Shown: positions 1 to 8,884 of the stretch, piece by piece | Layout: every line of letters begins with the position of its first letter | Position numbering within the stretch: the first letter of the stretch is position 1 | Assembly (NCBI RefSeq): GCF_001270265.1 | Contig: NZ_LGAP01000002.1 | Coordinates: 742,001-806,000 of the forward strand | Direction of reading: 5' to 3' | Length of the DNA: 64,000 nucleotides | Source of the DNA: Ensifer adhaerens | GTDB lineage: Bacteria > Pseudomonadota > Alphaproteobacteria > Rhizobiales > Rhizobiaceae | The notes under the pieces: generated by a model | The model's input: the letters and a program-made list of their open reading frames with translations, nothing else | Databases searched by the model: none | What the model was told of the DNA's origin: nothing | Made by a program: the position numbers and the translations under genes

Positions 1-137
1 AAGGTGGAGGTCAGGAATACCGGCGGCTTGACGGCCCCCTCCGACAGTTCTGGATCGTAGCCATAGTTCAGCATCAGGGTTTCGGGATGCAGCTTGTGGT
101 TTCCGATATGGGTCTTGGAGGGGTGCGGCGCGGTCAT
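1..137 (-). CDS. Cys/Met-metabolism PLP enzyme, methionine gamma-lyase-like (5' end only)
   Basis: Only the first 45 codons lie in the window. The reading begins MTAPHPSKTHIGNHK and continues to a segment with VKPPVFLTSTF, which resembles the N-terminal region of trans-sulfuration PLP enzymes of the methionine gamma-lyase / cystathionine gamma-synthase type, where this stretch precedes the substrate-facing loop. An AGGAGAAAAGCC ribosome-binding sequence sits directly before the ATG. The PLP lysine and all other catalytic residues are outside the window, so the exact reaction cannot be fixed. It is transcribed away from the Lrp-family gene that starts at 264; such divergent Lrp regulators often control the amino-acid catabolic gene beside them (inference). 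Confidence 0.6.
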   Translation of the reverse strand, partial: MTAPHPSKTHIGNHKLHPETLMLNYGYDPELSEGAVKPPVFLTST

Positions 138-263
138 GGCTTTTCTCCTGAAGCGAAACGGGTGCGGCTGACAGGCAAATTATATCAGATGCTTGGACCG
201 ATCCTTGCTATTTGCGATCACATGCCCTTGAGTTGCGCAAAGAATTGCCGGGATCAGGAAAAT

Positions 264-722
264 ATGACGCAGAAAATTGCCGACGAAACAGACCGCCGAA
301 TTCTGAAGGAATTGCTGGCCGACGCGCGCATCACCAACAACGACCTGGCAGAGCGCGTCGGGCTGTCGGCTTCGCCCTGCCTGCGGCGGCTGCGGCGGCT
401 GGAGGAAACCGGCGTCATCCGCGGCTATACCGCGCTGATCGACCCGGCGGTGGAGGGCTGGACGATGACGGCGATCGCGACCGTCCGGCTCAGTCGCCAG
501 CACGAGGACGAGATCGTCATGTTCGAGCAGGCGATCCGCGGCTGGGACGAAGTGCTCGAATGCCACCTCGTCACCGGCTCGCGCGATTACGTGCTGAAGG
601 TGATGAGTGCCGGGCTCGAGCAATACGAGCGTTTCATCAAGGAGAAGATCGCCCGGCTCAAATGCGTGGCCTCGATCGAGACGAGCTTCGTCATGAACAC
701 GATCAAGGAGCGGCGGATCTAG
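264..722 (+). CDS. Lrp/AsnC family transcriptional regulator
   Basis: A 152-residue protein of typical Lrp/AsnC size. Residues about 8-60 form the winged HTH (DRRILKELLADARITNNDL, then a recognition helix around SASPCLRRLRRLEETGVI), and residues about 70-145 form the RAM/effector-binding domain with the usual GxxDYVLKV segment. The open frame extends upstream to 87, but the ATG at 264 has AGGA just ahead and puts the HTH at the normal distance from the N-terminus. It diverges from the methionine gamma-lyase-like gene, which is its most likely target, with an amino acid as probable effector. No operator is obvious in the 126 bp between the two starts. Confidence 0.9.
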   Translation: MTQKIADETDRRILKELLADARITNNDLAERVGLSASPCLRRLRRLEETGVIRGYTALIDPAVEGWTMTAIATVRLSRQHEDEIVMFEQAIRGWDEVLECHLVTGSRDYVLKVMSAGLEQYERFIKEKIARLKCVASIETSFVMNTIKERRI

Positions 723-1076
723 CGGACTGATCTATATGGCGGAGGTCGCCTTTGCCGGTGTCCTAAAGCTTTGAAGGCATTTCGTATTTTCTGTCATGAT
801 CCGCTTTTGGGGAGATGAAATCCGTCTCGCGCGACGCCTGAAATCAATGGATTCCGACGCTACGGCATCAGGGTTTCGGGCGGCGGCTTTGAAAGTGCAA
901 AGGATGCTCTAGATTCAAAGAGAGCGTCCCTAATCACAATGATTCTCGGTCGATCGACCAAGATTATAAACGTGATCGATTCTAATGCGTCAAGGCGGGA
1001 TGCGGGCGGAAACCCACGTTTCCGCATCCCGCTCTCGTGCGCTCAGATGGACGCGTGGCGCTCGCGGAGAAAGGCG
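723..1076. other. Intergenic region with one small palindrome
   Basis: A 354-bp non-coding stretch between the Lrp gene and the mechanosensitive channel. An open frame runs upstream of the channel from 939, but it has no family-like sequence and the channel has a good start at 1077. Apart from the palindrome at 995-1032, listed separately, I see no RNA gene or clear promoter here. Confidence 0.5.
995..1032. repeat. Small intergenic palindrome (GCGGGATGCGG family)
   Basis: The left arm reads GCGGGATGCGG then GGAAAC, and the right arm reads GTTTCCGCATCCCGC. The arms pair except for a 2-nt bulge. The outer GCGGGATG/CATCCCGC arms and the inner GCGGAAA core recur in the palindrome at 8038-8087, so this belongs to a dispersed intergenic repeat family. 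It lies 45 bp upstream of the channel gene start and would form a hairpin in the 5' leader if transcribed. Confidence 0.6.
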
Positions 1077-2366
1077 ATGGATTTCGTAGAAGCGTTCGAC
1101 GCCGTCGGTTCCTGGATGCGGACCGTCCTTCTCAACGAGTGGACGTTCTTTCAACTTGCCCTGATTGTCGCCGGCTACGTGCTTTGCGGCCTTCTGGCAA
1201 GACGGATAGAGCCGGTAGTCGAAGCCCGCGCACGCACGATCAAGGGCAATCCGGACCTGCTACGCGTCATCATCGCTTTCATGCGGCGGCTGCGGTGGCT
1301 GTTCCTGATTGTATGGCTATGGATCGCCGATGCGATGCTGTTGCGCTTTGGGTGGCCTTCGTACCGATGGCTGGTGGCCACCGCGCTTACGCTTGCAGCG
1401 GCGTGGTTCGTCATCTCGGTCCTCACGCGCATCATCAGAAATCAGACGCTGGCGCGTGTTGTTGCCGTCACTGGTTGGACCTACTTTGCTGCCTATGCGG
1501 TTGGGCTGGATCGTGTGATCCTGACGACGCTTGATGGTGTAGCGTTTAATCTCGGCGCGGTTCGCCTTTCGCTGTTGCTTGTCTTGAAGGCCATCATCCT
1601 TTCCTTTGCGCTGATCTGGCTGGCCGTTCTGGTCGGCAACGTCTCGGCGCATTGGATACAGAGATCCGCGGATCTCACGCCGTCCTTCAAGGTTCTCATC
1701 AGCAAATTGGTCAAGATCGGACTGATCGGCTTCGCGGGCGTTATCGCCCTGAACGCGACCGGCGTCGACTTGACCGCATTGACGATTTTTTCGGGTGCCG
1801 TCGGCGTCGGTATCGGCTTTGGCCTGCAGAAGGTGGTCTCCAATTTCATCTCGGGGATCATCATCCTGCTCGACAAATCCATCAAACCGGGCGACACGAT
1901 TACGCTCGGCGATACCTTCGGCTCGGTCCGCGACCTGCGTTCCCGGTTCGTCTCGGTGATCACGAGAGACGGCAAGGAGTACCTCATCCCAAACGAGGAC
2001 TTCATTTCGCAACAGGTCGTGAACTGGTCGTTTTCCAGCGACTATGTTCGCATCGAGATCAACTTCGGAACGTCCTATGACAGCGATCCGCACGAGGTCG
2101 CGCGCATCGCCATCGAGACCGCCGCATCTATACCGCGGGTTGCCAGCACCTATGCCCGGCCGGTCTGCTGGATGACCGGTTTCGGTGCATCATCGCTCGA
2201 TTTCAAATTGAGGTTCTGGATTTCCGATCCGAGCAACGGGCTGACGAATATTCGCGGTCAAGTGCTCATGGCCCTATGGGATGCGTTCAAGGCGGCTGGC
2301 ATTTCGATCCCGTTCCCGCACCGTGAAATCATCATGAAGACACCTGTCGAGGTGACCCGCGCGTGA
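1077..2366 (+). CDS. MscS-family mechanosensitive ion channel
   Basis: A 429-residue inner-membrane protein. Several hydrophobic segments lie between residues about 20 and 240. They are followed by the signature pore-lining region GAVGVGIGFGLQKVVSNF (about 240-257) and the beta domain with KPGDTITLGDTFGSV, then RDGKEYLIPNEDF, as in MscS-type channels with extra N-terminal TM helices. It gates on membrane tension and releases solutes on hypo-osmotic shock. The ATG at 1077 is preceded by GGAGAAAGG, making it a better start than the upstream in-frame ATG at 939. It sits alone, with no obvious operon partner. Confidence 0.93.
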   Translation: MDFVEAFDAVGSWMRTVLLNEWTFFQLALIVAGYVLCGLLARRIEPVVEARARTIKGNPDLLRVIIAFMRRLRWLFLIVWLWIADAMLLRFGWPSYRWLVATALTLAAAWFVISVLTRIIRNQTLARVVAVTGWTYFAAYAVGLDRVILTTLDGVAFNLGAVRLSLLLVLKAIILSFALIWLAVLVGNVSAHWIQRSADLTPSFKVLISKLVKIGLIGFAGVIALNATGVDLTALTIFSGAVGVGIGFGLQKVVSNFISGIIILLDKSIKPGDTITLGDTFGSVRDLRSRFVSVITRDGKEYLIPNEDFISQQVVNWSFSSDYVRIEINFGTSYDSDPHEVARIAIETAASIPRVASTYARPVCWMTGFGASSLDFKLRFWISDPSNGLTNIRGQVLMALWDAFKAAGISIPFPHREIIMKTPVEVTRA

Positions 2367-2645
2367 AGCGGAACGCAGCTAGGCGGGTGGTATGGAGGAC
2401 GATGAACCGCCCGGCGCTGCACGTCTTCGGCTTGCAACAAGTGACGGGACAACTATGGGAGGCGACGTGGCGGCCCGCGCGTCGGTCGCCCTCGACTGGG
2501 AGACGCCCCGCATTCCAGGTGGGCGTGACAGGGCCGGCCCGCAATGTCCGCGTGTGGGTAGGAGCCGATCTCGCCTTGCCAAGAAAGCGCAGGCATTGTC
2601 TATTGCTCTCTATTCCGCACCATCCGACCCCTTGGGAGCACATCG

Positions 2646-3278
2646 ATGCCGTCTATGGAACTGCTGTTGGCCTTCCTCGCGACCACGGTGATCTTCGCCT
2701 ATATCCCCGGCCCCGCGATGCTCTATGCGGCGGCGCAGACGATGGCGCGTGGCCGCTGGTCCGGATTGATGGCGACGCTCGGCATCCACCTCGGCGGTTA
2801 TGTGCATGTTTTTGCGGCCGCTGCCGGGCTCTCCGTGCTGTTTCATGCGGTGCCGGTGCTCTACATGATCGTCAAGTTCGCCGGTGCCGCCTATCTCGTC
2901 TGGCTCGGGATTTCGCTGTTTCGCGCCAAGGCGCAAGGGACGGGCGACTTGCCCGGAATCGAGGCGAAATCCGGCCGGCGCGCCTTCTTCGAAAGCATCA
3001 CCGTCGAAGTGCTGAACCCCAAGACGGCAATCTTTTTCGTGGCCTTCCTGCCGCAGTTCATCGATGCATCCGCGGCGTTTCCGGTCTGGCTGCAGTTCGT
3101 CATCCTCGGCACGATCGTCAATCTGATGTTTTCTTCGGCCGATATTGCCTGCGTCATCCTGGCGGGCGTGCTGATCGCCCGGCTCAGGCGTTCGAGCATG
3201 GCGCAGCGCGCCATGCAACGGGTCGGCGGGGGTGGGCTCGTCGGGCTGGGCGTTCATCTGGCCTTCCAGAAGAGCTGA
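2646..3278 (+). CDS. LysE/RhtB family amino-acid exporter
   Basis: A 210-residue integral membrane protein with about six hydrophobic segments. It carries the LysE-family N-terminal signature IPGPAMLYAAAQTMARGRW (residues about 20-38), a GAAYLVWLGISLF segment, and NPKTAIFFVAFLPQFID (about 120-136), a hallmark of RhtB-type threonine/homoserine exporters. The likely role is efflux of a small amino acid or analogue; the substrate cannot be read from sequence. GGGAGCACATCG precedes the ATG. The 279 bp between it and the upstream channel gene contain no gene I can support. Confidence 0.9.
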   Translation: MPSMELLLAFLATTVIFAYIPGPAMLYAAAQTMARGRWSGLMATLGIHLGGYVHVFAAAAGLSVLFHAVPVLYMIVKFAGAAYLVWLGISLFRAKAQGTGDLPGIEAKSGRRAFFESITVEVLNPKTAIFFVAFLPQFIDASAAFPVWLQFVILGTIVNLMFSSADIACVILAGVLIARLRRSSMAQRAMQRVGGGGLVGLGVHLAFQKS

Positions 3279-3429
3279 TCCGCGCCCGCCACTTGCAACG
3301 GGTTCCGCCGCGGGGCAGCTGCACGGCCAATGCCAGGTTGCCGCCGGGGTGACGGGCGGCTATCAAGCGGGACACGCCCCAATTGAAGAGGGCGCGCCCG
3401 ACGAACGACCGTGAACAAGGAGCCAGCCA

Positions 3430-5121
3430 GTGGATCACCTTCAAGAGACGGGTCTGCGCAGGGCGAAGTGGCCCGTTCCTCAGTTCGTGTCCGGGCTTTG
3501 GGCGTCGTTTTCGACGACGGGCCTGATCGTCGGGGTGCTGTTCTTCGCCGCATCGCTGACGCCGAGCCTCATCCCGCGCCCCTATGTCATCCAGGCGGTC
3601 ATTTCAGGGCTATCGCTGTCTGCGGGCTATGCCATCGGCGTGTTCTTGCGGTGGCTGTGGTCCTATCTCGAGCTGCCGGATGTGCGGGAGAGGACAGGCC
3701 TGATCGTGAAGCTGCTTGCCGCGCTCGGCTGCAGCCTTGTCGTGCTCACCTTCCTTTGGCGCACTGCCGAATGGCAAAACACGGTGCGCACGATCATGGG
3801 GCTCGATCGCGTCGAGAGCGCCGAGCCCTTCAAGCTTGGCCTCATTGCCGCTGTCGTTTTCATCGTCATCGTCCTGTTGGCGCGCCTGTTCCGGCTGACG
3901 TTCCGCTTTCTCGCCCGACGCTTCGAATATGTGTTGACGCGGCCGCTGGCAAAGCTCGCAGCCATTGCCGCGGCCATCGCTCTCTTCTGGTCGGCTGTTG
4001 ACGGGGTGATCTTCCGCTACGCTCTGCATGCGGCCGACAGCTCGTTCCAACGGCTCGACGCGCTGATCGACCCGGACGTGGCGCCGCCGACCGACCCGAC
4101 GAAAACCGGCAGCAGCACGTCGCTGATGACCTGGGACGAACTCGGCAGGCAGGGACGCCAGTTCATCGCCTCAGGGCCGAGCGCCAAGGATATCGGCGCC
4201 TTCTTCAGCGGCGAGGCGAAGGAACCGCTTCGCGTCTATGCCGGGCTCAATTCGGCCGAGACAGCCAAGGAGCGGGCCAGACTCGCGCTCGAAGAGTTGA
4301 AGCGTGTCGGCGGGTTCGAGCGAACCAATCTGATGATCATCGTGCCGACCGGCACCGGCTGGATCGATCCGCCGGGTATCGACTCCCTCGAATACCTGCT
4401 GAAGGGCGACGTCGCCAGCGTCGCGGTGCAGTATTCCTACCTGACGAGTTGGCTGTCGCTGCTGGTCGAGCCGGAATATGGCGCCGAGACCGCCGATGCG
4501 CTGTTCGACGCGGTCTATGGGTACTGGACGACACTGCCCCGGGACAAGAGGCCCAAGCTCTATCTCTACGGCCTCAGCCTGGGCTCGATGAATTCGCAAG
4601 GTTCGGTCGACCCGTTCGACATCATCAGCGATCCGTTCCAGGGCGCGCTCTGGGTCGGCTCGCCGTTCCCGACCAAGACATGGCTGCAGATCACCCGCAA
4701 CCGCAATCCGGGTTCGCCGGAATGGCGCCCGCTCTATCGCGACGGCTCTGTCATCCGCTTCACCGGCCAGGAGAATGCGCTTGATATCCCGGGTGCAGAA
4801 TGGGGCAATGTCCGTATCGTCTACCTGCAATATGCCAGCGACCCGATCACCTTCTTCGATGCGCACTCCTTCTTCCGCGAGCCGGACTGGATGAAGGCGC
4901 CGCGCGGTCACGACGTTTCACCCGACCTTACCTGGTTCCCCGTGGTGACGATGTTCCAGCTGCTGGCCGACATGGCGATGGGCACGACGACACCGATCGG
5001 CTACGGCCATGTCTATGCGCCCGAGCACTATATCGACGCGTGGATGCAGGTGGTCGACCCGCCCGGCGTGACGGCGGACGATGCCGCCCGGCTGAAGGCG
5101 CTGCTCAAGGGGCGCTACTGA
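3430..5121 (+). CDS. Membrane-anchored alpha/beta hydrolase (Abhydrolase_9 type)
   Basis: A 563-residue protein. The first ~200 residues hold four or five hydrophobic segments, including a TPSLIPRPYVIQAVISGLS motif typical of the Abhydrolase_9 N-terminal domain. The remainder is a soluble alpha/beta-hydrolase region with a nucleophile elbow in LYLYGLSLGSM (GLSLGS) and a late histidine in GHVYAPEHYIDAW. Translation starts at GTG 3430, immediately after AAGGAGCCAGCCA; there is no competing ATG nearby. The natural substrate is unknown. The gene is convergent with the LysR gene, whose stop lies only 15 bp downstream. Confidence 0.85.
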   Translation: MDHLQETGLRRAKWPVPQFVSGLWASFSTTGLIVGVLFFAASLTPSLIPRPYVIQAVISGLSLSAGYAIGVFLRWLWSYLELPDVRERTGLIVKLLAALGCSLVVLTFLWRTAEWQNTVRTIMGLDRVESAEPFKLGLIAAVVFIVIVLLARLFRLTFRFLARRFEYVLTRPLAKLAAIAAAIALFWSAVDGVIFRYALHAADSSFQRLDALIDPDVAPPTDPTKTGSSTSLMTWDELGRQGRQFIASGPSAKDIGAFFSGEAKEPLRVYAGLNSAETAKERARLALEELKRVGGFERTNLMIIVPTGTGWIDPPGIDSLEYLLKGDVASVAVQYSYLTSWLSLLVEPEYGAETADALFDAVYGYWTTLPRDKRPKLYLYGLSLGSMNSQGSVDPFDIISDPFQGALWVGSPFPTKTWLQITRNRNPGSPEWRPLYRDGSVIRFTGQENALDIPGAEWGNVRIVYLQYASDPITFFDAHSFFREPDWMKAPRGHDVSPDLTWFPVVTMFQLLADMAMGTTTPIGYGHVYAPEHYIDAWMQVVDPPGVTADDAARLKALLKGRY

Positions 5122-5136
5122 TCGGAAATGGCCGCG

Positions 5137-6027
5137 TCAGTCGCCGCGCAGATGGACGGCGATCTGATGGGCCAGCGCCTGGATCAGCGGCTCCTCGGCC
5201 TTTTCCGTCGGGCAGAGGAGATAGTATCCCGCTGATGCCGGTATGGCCGTCGGGAACGGCTGGATCAGCCGGCCCTCCTGCAGGTAGGAGCGGGTCAGCA
5301 CATCCGAGACGAGCGCGATGCCCTGTCCCTGCAGGGCCGATGCCACGGCGACGGCGACCGAGGGCACCCGGACGCTGCGGCTGCCTTCGAGCGAAATGCG
5401 CGCGGCGGCCGACCAGCGTGTCCATTCCCGGCCGTCATCCTCGTGCAGCAATGTGACGTCGCGCAGCTTCCTGTCACGGTGCGAGCCTTCCAGCCGCGGG
5501 AACAGGAGCGGCGAGCATATGGTCCTGAGCTTGACGTCGCTGACCACCTGCCACCACAGGCGGTCGAAGGGCGGATTGTCGTAGACGATGGCCAGATCGA
5601 CATCGTCCCAGAGCACGTCGCTTGCGCGGATACAACTGCGCATGGTGAGATCGGTGAGACCGCGCGTATCGGCGAACTGCACCAGGAGGCCGGCCATCCA
5701 GGCGATCGCCAGCGCCGGCGGCAGAGCGACCGTCAGCTTTTTCCGGTGGTTTTCGAGCTGCCGCTCGGCACCGTTCTCGACTGCAACGGCGAGATTGCCG
5801 ATGGCATGGGAGACGGTCTGGGCGAAGTCGCGCCCGGCTGCGGTCAGGCGGATGTTGCGGCCCGACTTTTCCAGAAGCGTCAGCCCTGTCGTCTCAGAAA
5901 GCCGGCGCAGTTGCAGCGATACGGCACCCGGGCTGAGGCCGAGCTCGTCGGCTGCCTGGCGCACCGACCCGATCCGGGCGACGGCTTCGAAAGCCCTCAG
6001 ATAGGGCAGGAAATGCAGCGCCTTCAT
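5137..6027 (-). CDS. LysR family transcriptional regulator
   Basis: A 296-residue LysR protein. The HTH occupies residues about 5-65 (RAFEAVARIGSVRQAADEL then SPGAVSLQLRRLSETTGLTL), followed by the substrate-binding domain. The ATG at 6027 has a GGAGGT ribosome-binding site six bases upstream, so the 28-residue upstream extension of the frame is rejected. The FEAVAR/SVRQAADELGLSPGAVS pattern is that of GcvA-like members. It diverges from the cysteine-hydrolase/ABC cluster starting at 6175, with a 147-bp AT-rich gap, and is the obvious candidate to control that cluster. The ligand is unknown. Confidence 0.92.
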   Translation of the reverse strand: MKALHFLPYLRAFEAVARIGSVRQAADELGLSPGAVSLQLRRLSETTGLTLLEKSGRNIRLTAAGRDFAQTVSHAIGNLAVAVENGAERQLENHRKKLTVALPPALAIAWMAGLLVQFADTRGLTDLTMRSCIRASDVLWDDVDLAIVYDNPPFDRLWWQVVSDVKLRTICSPLLFPRLEGSHRDRKLRDVTLLHEDDGREWTRWSAAARISLEGSRSVRVPSVAVAVASALQGQGIALVSDVLTRSYLQEGRLIQPFPTAIPASAGYYLLCPTEKAEEPLIQALAHQIAVHLRGD

Positions 6028-6174
6028 TCTACCTCCGAGCCTGACCTGCCGCTGATTGCGTTGGGGTTGGAACTGCAATCGTTTAGCCAAACTAGACAAT
6101 ATCAAGCACAAAAAATCGCTATTCCCAATCGATCTTTGCTCCTATGAATCGGGTCGGAGAGAGGGAGATACACC

Positions 6175-6840
6175 ATGATCGCAGCGCAACCATTTGATTT
6201 TCCTTATGACGGCAATCTGGTTCCGTCACAGACCGCGCTGATGGTGATCGACCTTCAGATCGACTTCTGCTCGCCCAACGGCTACTTCGCTTCGATGGGC
6301 TATGATCCGGCGCCGCTCGCAGCCATCGTGCCTGCGGTCAACCGCGTCATATCAGCCGCACGGCAAGCCGGATGCCTGATCATCCATACTCGCCAGGGCT
6401 ACCGCGCCGACCTCGCCGACATGACGCCCTACGAGAAATGGCGCCGCAAGCGCTCAGGCCTGGAAAATACCCAAGTTCTGCTGCGCTCGAGCCCCGGCTT
6501 TCAGCTGCTGCCCGAACTCGATGTCGCTGACACTGACGTCATCATCGACAAGACCTGCAACAGCTCATTCACCTATACGGATCTCGAGCATGTGCTGAGG
6601 GCGCAGGGCATCACCCATATGCTGTTTACCGGCTGCACCACCGACGTCTGCGTGCACACGACGCTGCGCGAGGCTTGCGACCGCAATTTCCAGTGCCTGA
6701 CGATTTCGGATTGCTGCGCCAGCGGCGAGCAATGGGCGCATGAGGCGGCGATCAACATGATCTCGATCGAGAACGGCGTCTTCGGCACCGTCTCGACCAG
6801 CGACGCCGTCATCGCCGGCCTGGCAAAAGCCAGCCGCTAA
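6175..6840 (+). CDS. Isochorismatase-like cysteine hydrolase (biuret/carbamoyl amidase type)
   Basis: A 221-residue isochorismatase-superfamily hydrolase. The triad is visible as Asp in VIDLQIDFC (about residue 26), Lys in IIDKTCNSSF (about 125) and Cys in TGCTTDVCVHTT (about 161), with the usual non-proline cis bond before the Cys. The N-terminal PF.PYDG.L.P..TALMVIDLQ.DFC pattern and GYD residues resemble biuret hydrolases and related ureido-amidases of rhizobia, but the substrate is not proven. It heads a run with a GYD-domain gene and ABC importer parts, so the imported compound may be its amide substrate (inference). GAGAGGGAG precedes the ATG. Confidence 0.87.
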   Translation: MIAAQPFDFPYDGNLVPSQTALMVIDLQIDFCSPNGYFASMGYDPAPLAAIVPAVNRVISAARQAGCLIIHTRQGYRADLADMTPYEKWRRKRSGLENTQVLLRSSPGFQLLPELDVADTDVIIDKTCNSSFTYTDLEHVLRAQGITHMLFTGCTTDVCVHTTLREACDRNFQCLTISDCCASGEQWAHEAAINMISIENGVFGTVSTSDAVIAGLAKASR

Positions 6841-6901
6841 CACCGACACCACCACTACACCGCCGGTTCTTATGCCAACCGTTTCAACGGAATGATGCCC
6901 C

Positions 6902-7204
6902 ATGCAAAGATATATCTCGCTGATGAAACTGACGGCCAAGGGACTGGCCGAACTTGCCGACAGCGGCGCGCGGCGCAAGGTGAGCGAAGACCGCGTCTCC
7001 TCACTCGGCGGCCGCTCGGTCGCCTTCTACGCCACGCTCGGAACCTATGATTTCGTCCAGGTTTTCGAGATGCCGGACAACGCGTCGATGATGCAATACG
7101 TGCTGACGGCACGGCGCGACGGGTTCGTGGACTCGCTTATCCTTCCCGCCTTCGACAGCCAGACCTATGGCGACATCGTCGTGCGCGTTTCACCAACTCA
7201 ATGA
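6902..7204 (+). CDS. GYD-domain small protein
   Basis: A 100-residue protein with a ferredoxin-like GYD fold. It begins MQRYISLMKLTAKGLAELAD, continues with RVSSLGGRSVAFYATLGTYDFV, and the segment TLGTYDFVQVFEMPDN corresponds to the GxYD signature of the family. These proteins are of unknown function and are often found beside amidases and transporters. The gene lies 61 bp after the cysteine hydrolase and its stop overlaps a region just ahead of the binding-protein start, consistent with co-transcription. Confidence 0.85.
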   Translation: MQRYISLMKLTAKGLAELADSGARRKVSEDRVSSLGGRSVAFYATLGTYDFVQVFEMPDNASMMQYVLTARRDGFVDSLILPAFDSQTYGDIVVRVSPTQ

Positions 7205-7215
7205 GGGGAATAGAG

Positions 7216-8031
7216 ATGATCAGACTGGCATCGCATGCAACCCTTCTCGGGACCATCCTGCTGTCGGCGGGATTTGCTCACGCCGAACCGCCGGCATTCG
7301 CTAACGATGGCGACATCGGCGTGTGCACCACCGCGGCCTTTCCGCCGCTCACGTTCAAGGAAAGCCCGGCCGATGCGACCCCGACCGGCATCGATATCGA
7401 GATCGTGGAGGCGCTCGCCGGTCTCTGGAATGCCAAGGTCAATTATACCGTCACGGAGTTTGCCGGCCTCTTGCCGACGCTCGGTGCCGGGCGCTGCGAC
7501 ATGATCGTCAGCGGCATCTACATTAACGCCAAGCGCCGCGAGACCTATGACGGCGTGTCCTACATGAAATCGGCCACCGCGATGGTAACCAAGGCCGGCA
7601 GCGACACGATCAAGGCGCCGGAGGATCTGAGCGGCAAGGTGATCGCGCTTGAAGCCGGCGCCTACTACAAGGAGGAGCGGATCGAGCCCCTGAACAAGGC
7701 GTTGATCGCAAAGGGCCTGCCGCCGGTCGAGGTGCAGGAATATCCGACCCAGCAGGCGGCCTACCAGCAGGTCCTCGTCGGTCGCGTCGATGCGACGGTG
7801 ACCGAAGAGGCCGAAGGCGCCTACCGCGCCTCGCGCTCCGACGGAGAACTGCAGCTTCCCTACACCTGGGCGTCGGACTTCACCTACGGAATCTACAGTC
7901 GCCGCCAAGGCAGCGATGCCGCCGCGGTCAAGGCGGGGCTGAACACCTTGAAGGAACAGGGTTTCTTTGGTGGGCTCGCCAAGAAGTACGGCCTCGATCC
8001 GGCGCTGTTCGACGTCGATTACGACCGTTGA
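7216..8031 (+). CDS. ABC transporter substrate-binding protein, amino-acid (family 3) type
   Basis: A 271-residue periplasmic protein. The N-terminus MIRLASHATLLGTILLSAG with an AHA/EP cleavage region is a Sec signal peptide. The mature part opens GDIGVCTTAAFPPLTF and contains PTGIDIEIVEALA, matching family-3 (polar amino acid) solute-binding proteins. I place the start at 7216, after AGGGGAATAGAG, rather than at the in-frame ATG 7201, which overlaps the previous stop and would put charged residues before the signal peptide. It is followed by one permease, but no ATPase gene is adjacent. Confidence 0.9.
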   Translation: MIRLASHATLLGTILLSAGFAHAEPPAFANDGDIGVCTTAAFPPLTFKESPADATPTGIDIEIVEALAGLWNAKVNYTVTEFAGLLPTLGAGRCDMIVSGIYINAKRRETYDGVSYMKSATAMVTKAGSDTIKAPEDLSGKVIALEAGAYYKEERIEPLNKALIAKGLPPVEVQEYPTQQAAYQQVLVGRVDATVTEEAEGAYRASRSDGELQLPYTWASDFTYGIYSRRQGSDAAAVKAGLNTLKEQGFFGGLAKKYGLDPALFDVDYDR

Positions 8032-8037
8032 TGCTTG

Positions 8038-8087
8038 AGAGCGGGATGAGGAAAAGTGTGTGCGGTTTTCCGCCCGCATCCCGCTCT
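8038..8087. repeat. Intergenic palindromic repeat between binding protein and permease genes
   Basis: The outer arms AGAGCGGGATG and CATCCCGCTCT are perfect 11-bp inverted repeats. The interior holds GGAAAAGTGTGTGCGGTTTTCC, which is the reverse complement of the GGAAAACCGC..CACACTTTTCC core seen at 28826-28851 and 34774-34796. It sits inside the transport operon, where a hairpin could shape the ratio of binding protein to permease (inference). Confidence 0.7.
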
Positions 8088-8114
8088 AACTTAATCTAGG
8101 GAAGTGGGCAGGGC

Positions 8115-8786
8115 ATGAACTTCGATACGAAACTGTTTCTGGATGCCCTGAGTATGCCGGTCATGCTGCAGGGCGCGGCCATCGCCGTCCTGCTGTCCAT
8201 CCTGGTCCAGATCGCCTCGTTCCTGCTCTGCCTGCCGCTTGCCGTCGCCTTGAACTCGATGGCGACGGTGCGCCGCACGGCGGCCCAGATCTATGTCTGG
8301 CTGTTTCGCTCGGCGCCGCTGATCCTCGTGCTGCTGATCGTTTGGAACGGCGCGCCGCAGCTCTTTCCAGGCCTGACGCGGGCGCCCTGGTACACACCCT
8401 TTGCCGCCGCCTTCATCGCTTTCACGCTGGTCACGACCGCCTACATGGCCGAAGCGATGCGCGGGGCGCTGGCGGCGATCGGCCAGGGACAGACGGATGC
8501 CGCCCGCGCGCTCGGGCTCAACCGGCTGCAGACTTTCTTTCTCGTGATCCTGCCGCAGGCGCTGCGCATCGTCATGCCGGTGCTCGTCAACGAGTTCATC
8601 AACCTGATCAAGCTGACGTCGCTTGCCTATGTGATTTCGATGCGCGAGATCATGGCCGTCGTCAACGACGCGATTGCGTCGAGCTTTCGTTTCGTCGAAT
8701 GGTATTCGGCAGCGCTCGTCTACTATCTCGCGATCGTCTCCATCCTGATGTTCCTGCAGCGGCTGATCCAGCGCCGCATGGCCTAG
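8115..8786 (+). CDS. ABC transporter permease, polar amino-acid (HisM) type
   Basis: A 223-residue inner-membrane permease with about five hydrophobic segments. The family signature is present as LVTTAYMAEAMRGALAAIGQG followed by QTDAARALGLNRLQTFF and the EAA-type loop ILPQALRIVMPVLVNEF. It forms the channel for the binding protein encoded 83 bp upstream. Only one permease is present and no nucleotide-binding subunit follows; a terminator-like hairpin at 8787-8813 closes the run. The ATPase must therefore be supplied from elsewhere or have been lost. Confidence 0.92.
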   Translation: MNFDTKLFLDALSMPVMLQGAAIAVLLSILVQIASFLLCLPLAVALNSMATVRRTAAQIYVWLFRSAPLILVLLIVWNGAPQLFPGLTRAPWYTPFAAAFIAFTLVTTAYMAEAMRGALAAIGQGQTDAARALGLNRLQTFFLVILPQALRIVMPVLVNEFINLIKLTSLAYVISMREIMAVVNDAIASSFRFVEWYSAALVYYLAIVSILMFLQRLIQRRMA

Positions 8787-8813
8787 GCAAGTCGCTCGTA
8801 AGCGACTTGCTTT
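8787..8813 (+). terminator. Probable Rho-independent terminator of the hydrolase/ABC run
   Basis: GCAAGTCGCT and AGCGACTTGC form a perfect 10-bp stem with a CGTA loop, followed by TTTAGG. It begins one base after the permease stop codon. The T-run is short, so termination strength is uncertain. Confidence 0.6.
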
Positions 8814-8827
8814 AGGCTCTTATTCCT

Positions 8828-8876
8828 ATGCATGTCGTTGTCCCGAAACCGCTGCACACTTTCGGGCGACATGCAT
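8828..8876. repeat. Palindromic intergenic repeat (ATGCATGTCG family)
   Basis: ATGCATGTCG plus CCCGAAA on the left pairs with TTTCGGG plus CGACATGCAT on the right, a 17-bp stem with a 4-nt bulge. The loop ACCGCTGCACAC repeats the central motif of the other small palindromes in this window. It lies between two convergent genes and ends just before the LysR stop at 8885. Confidence 0.65.
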
Positions 8877-8884
8877 TGGTCGCG

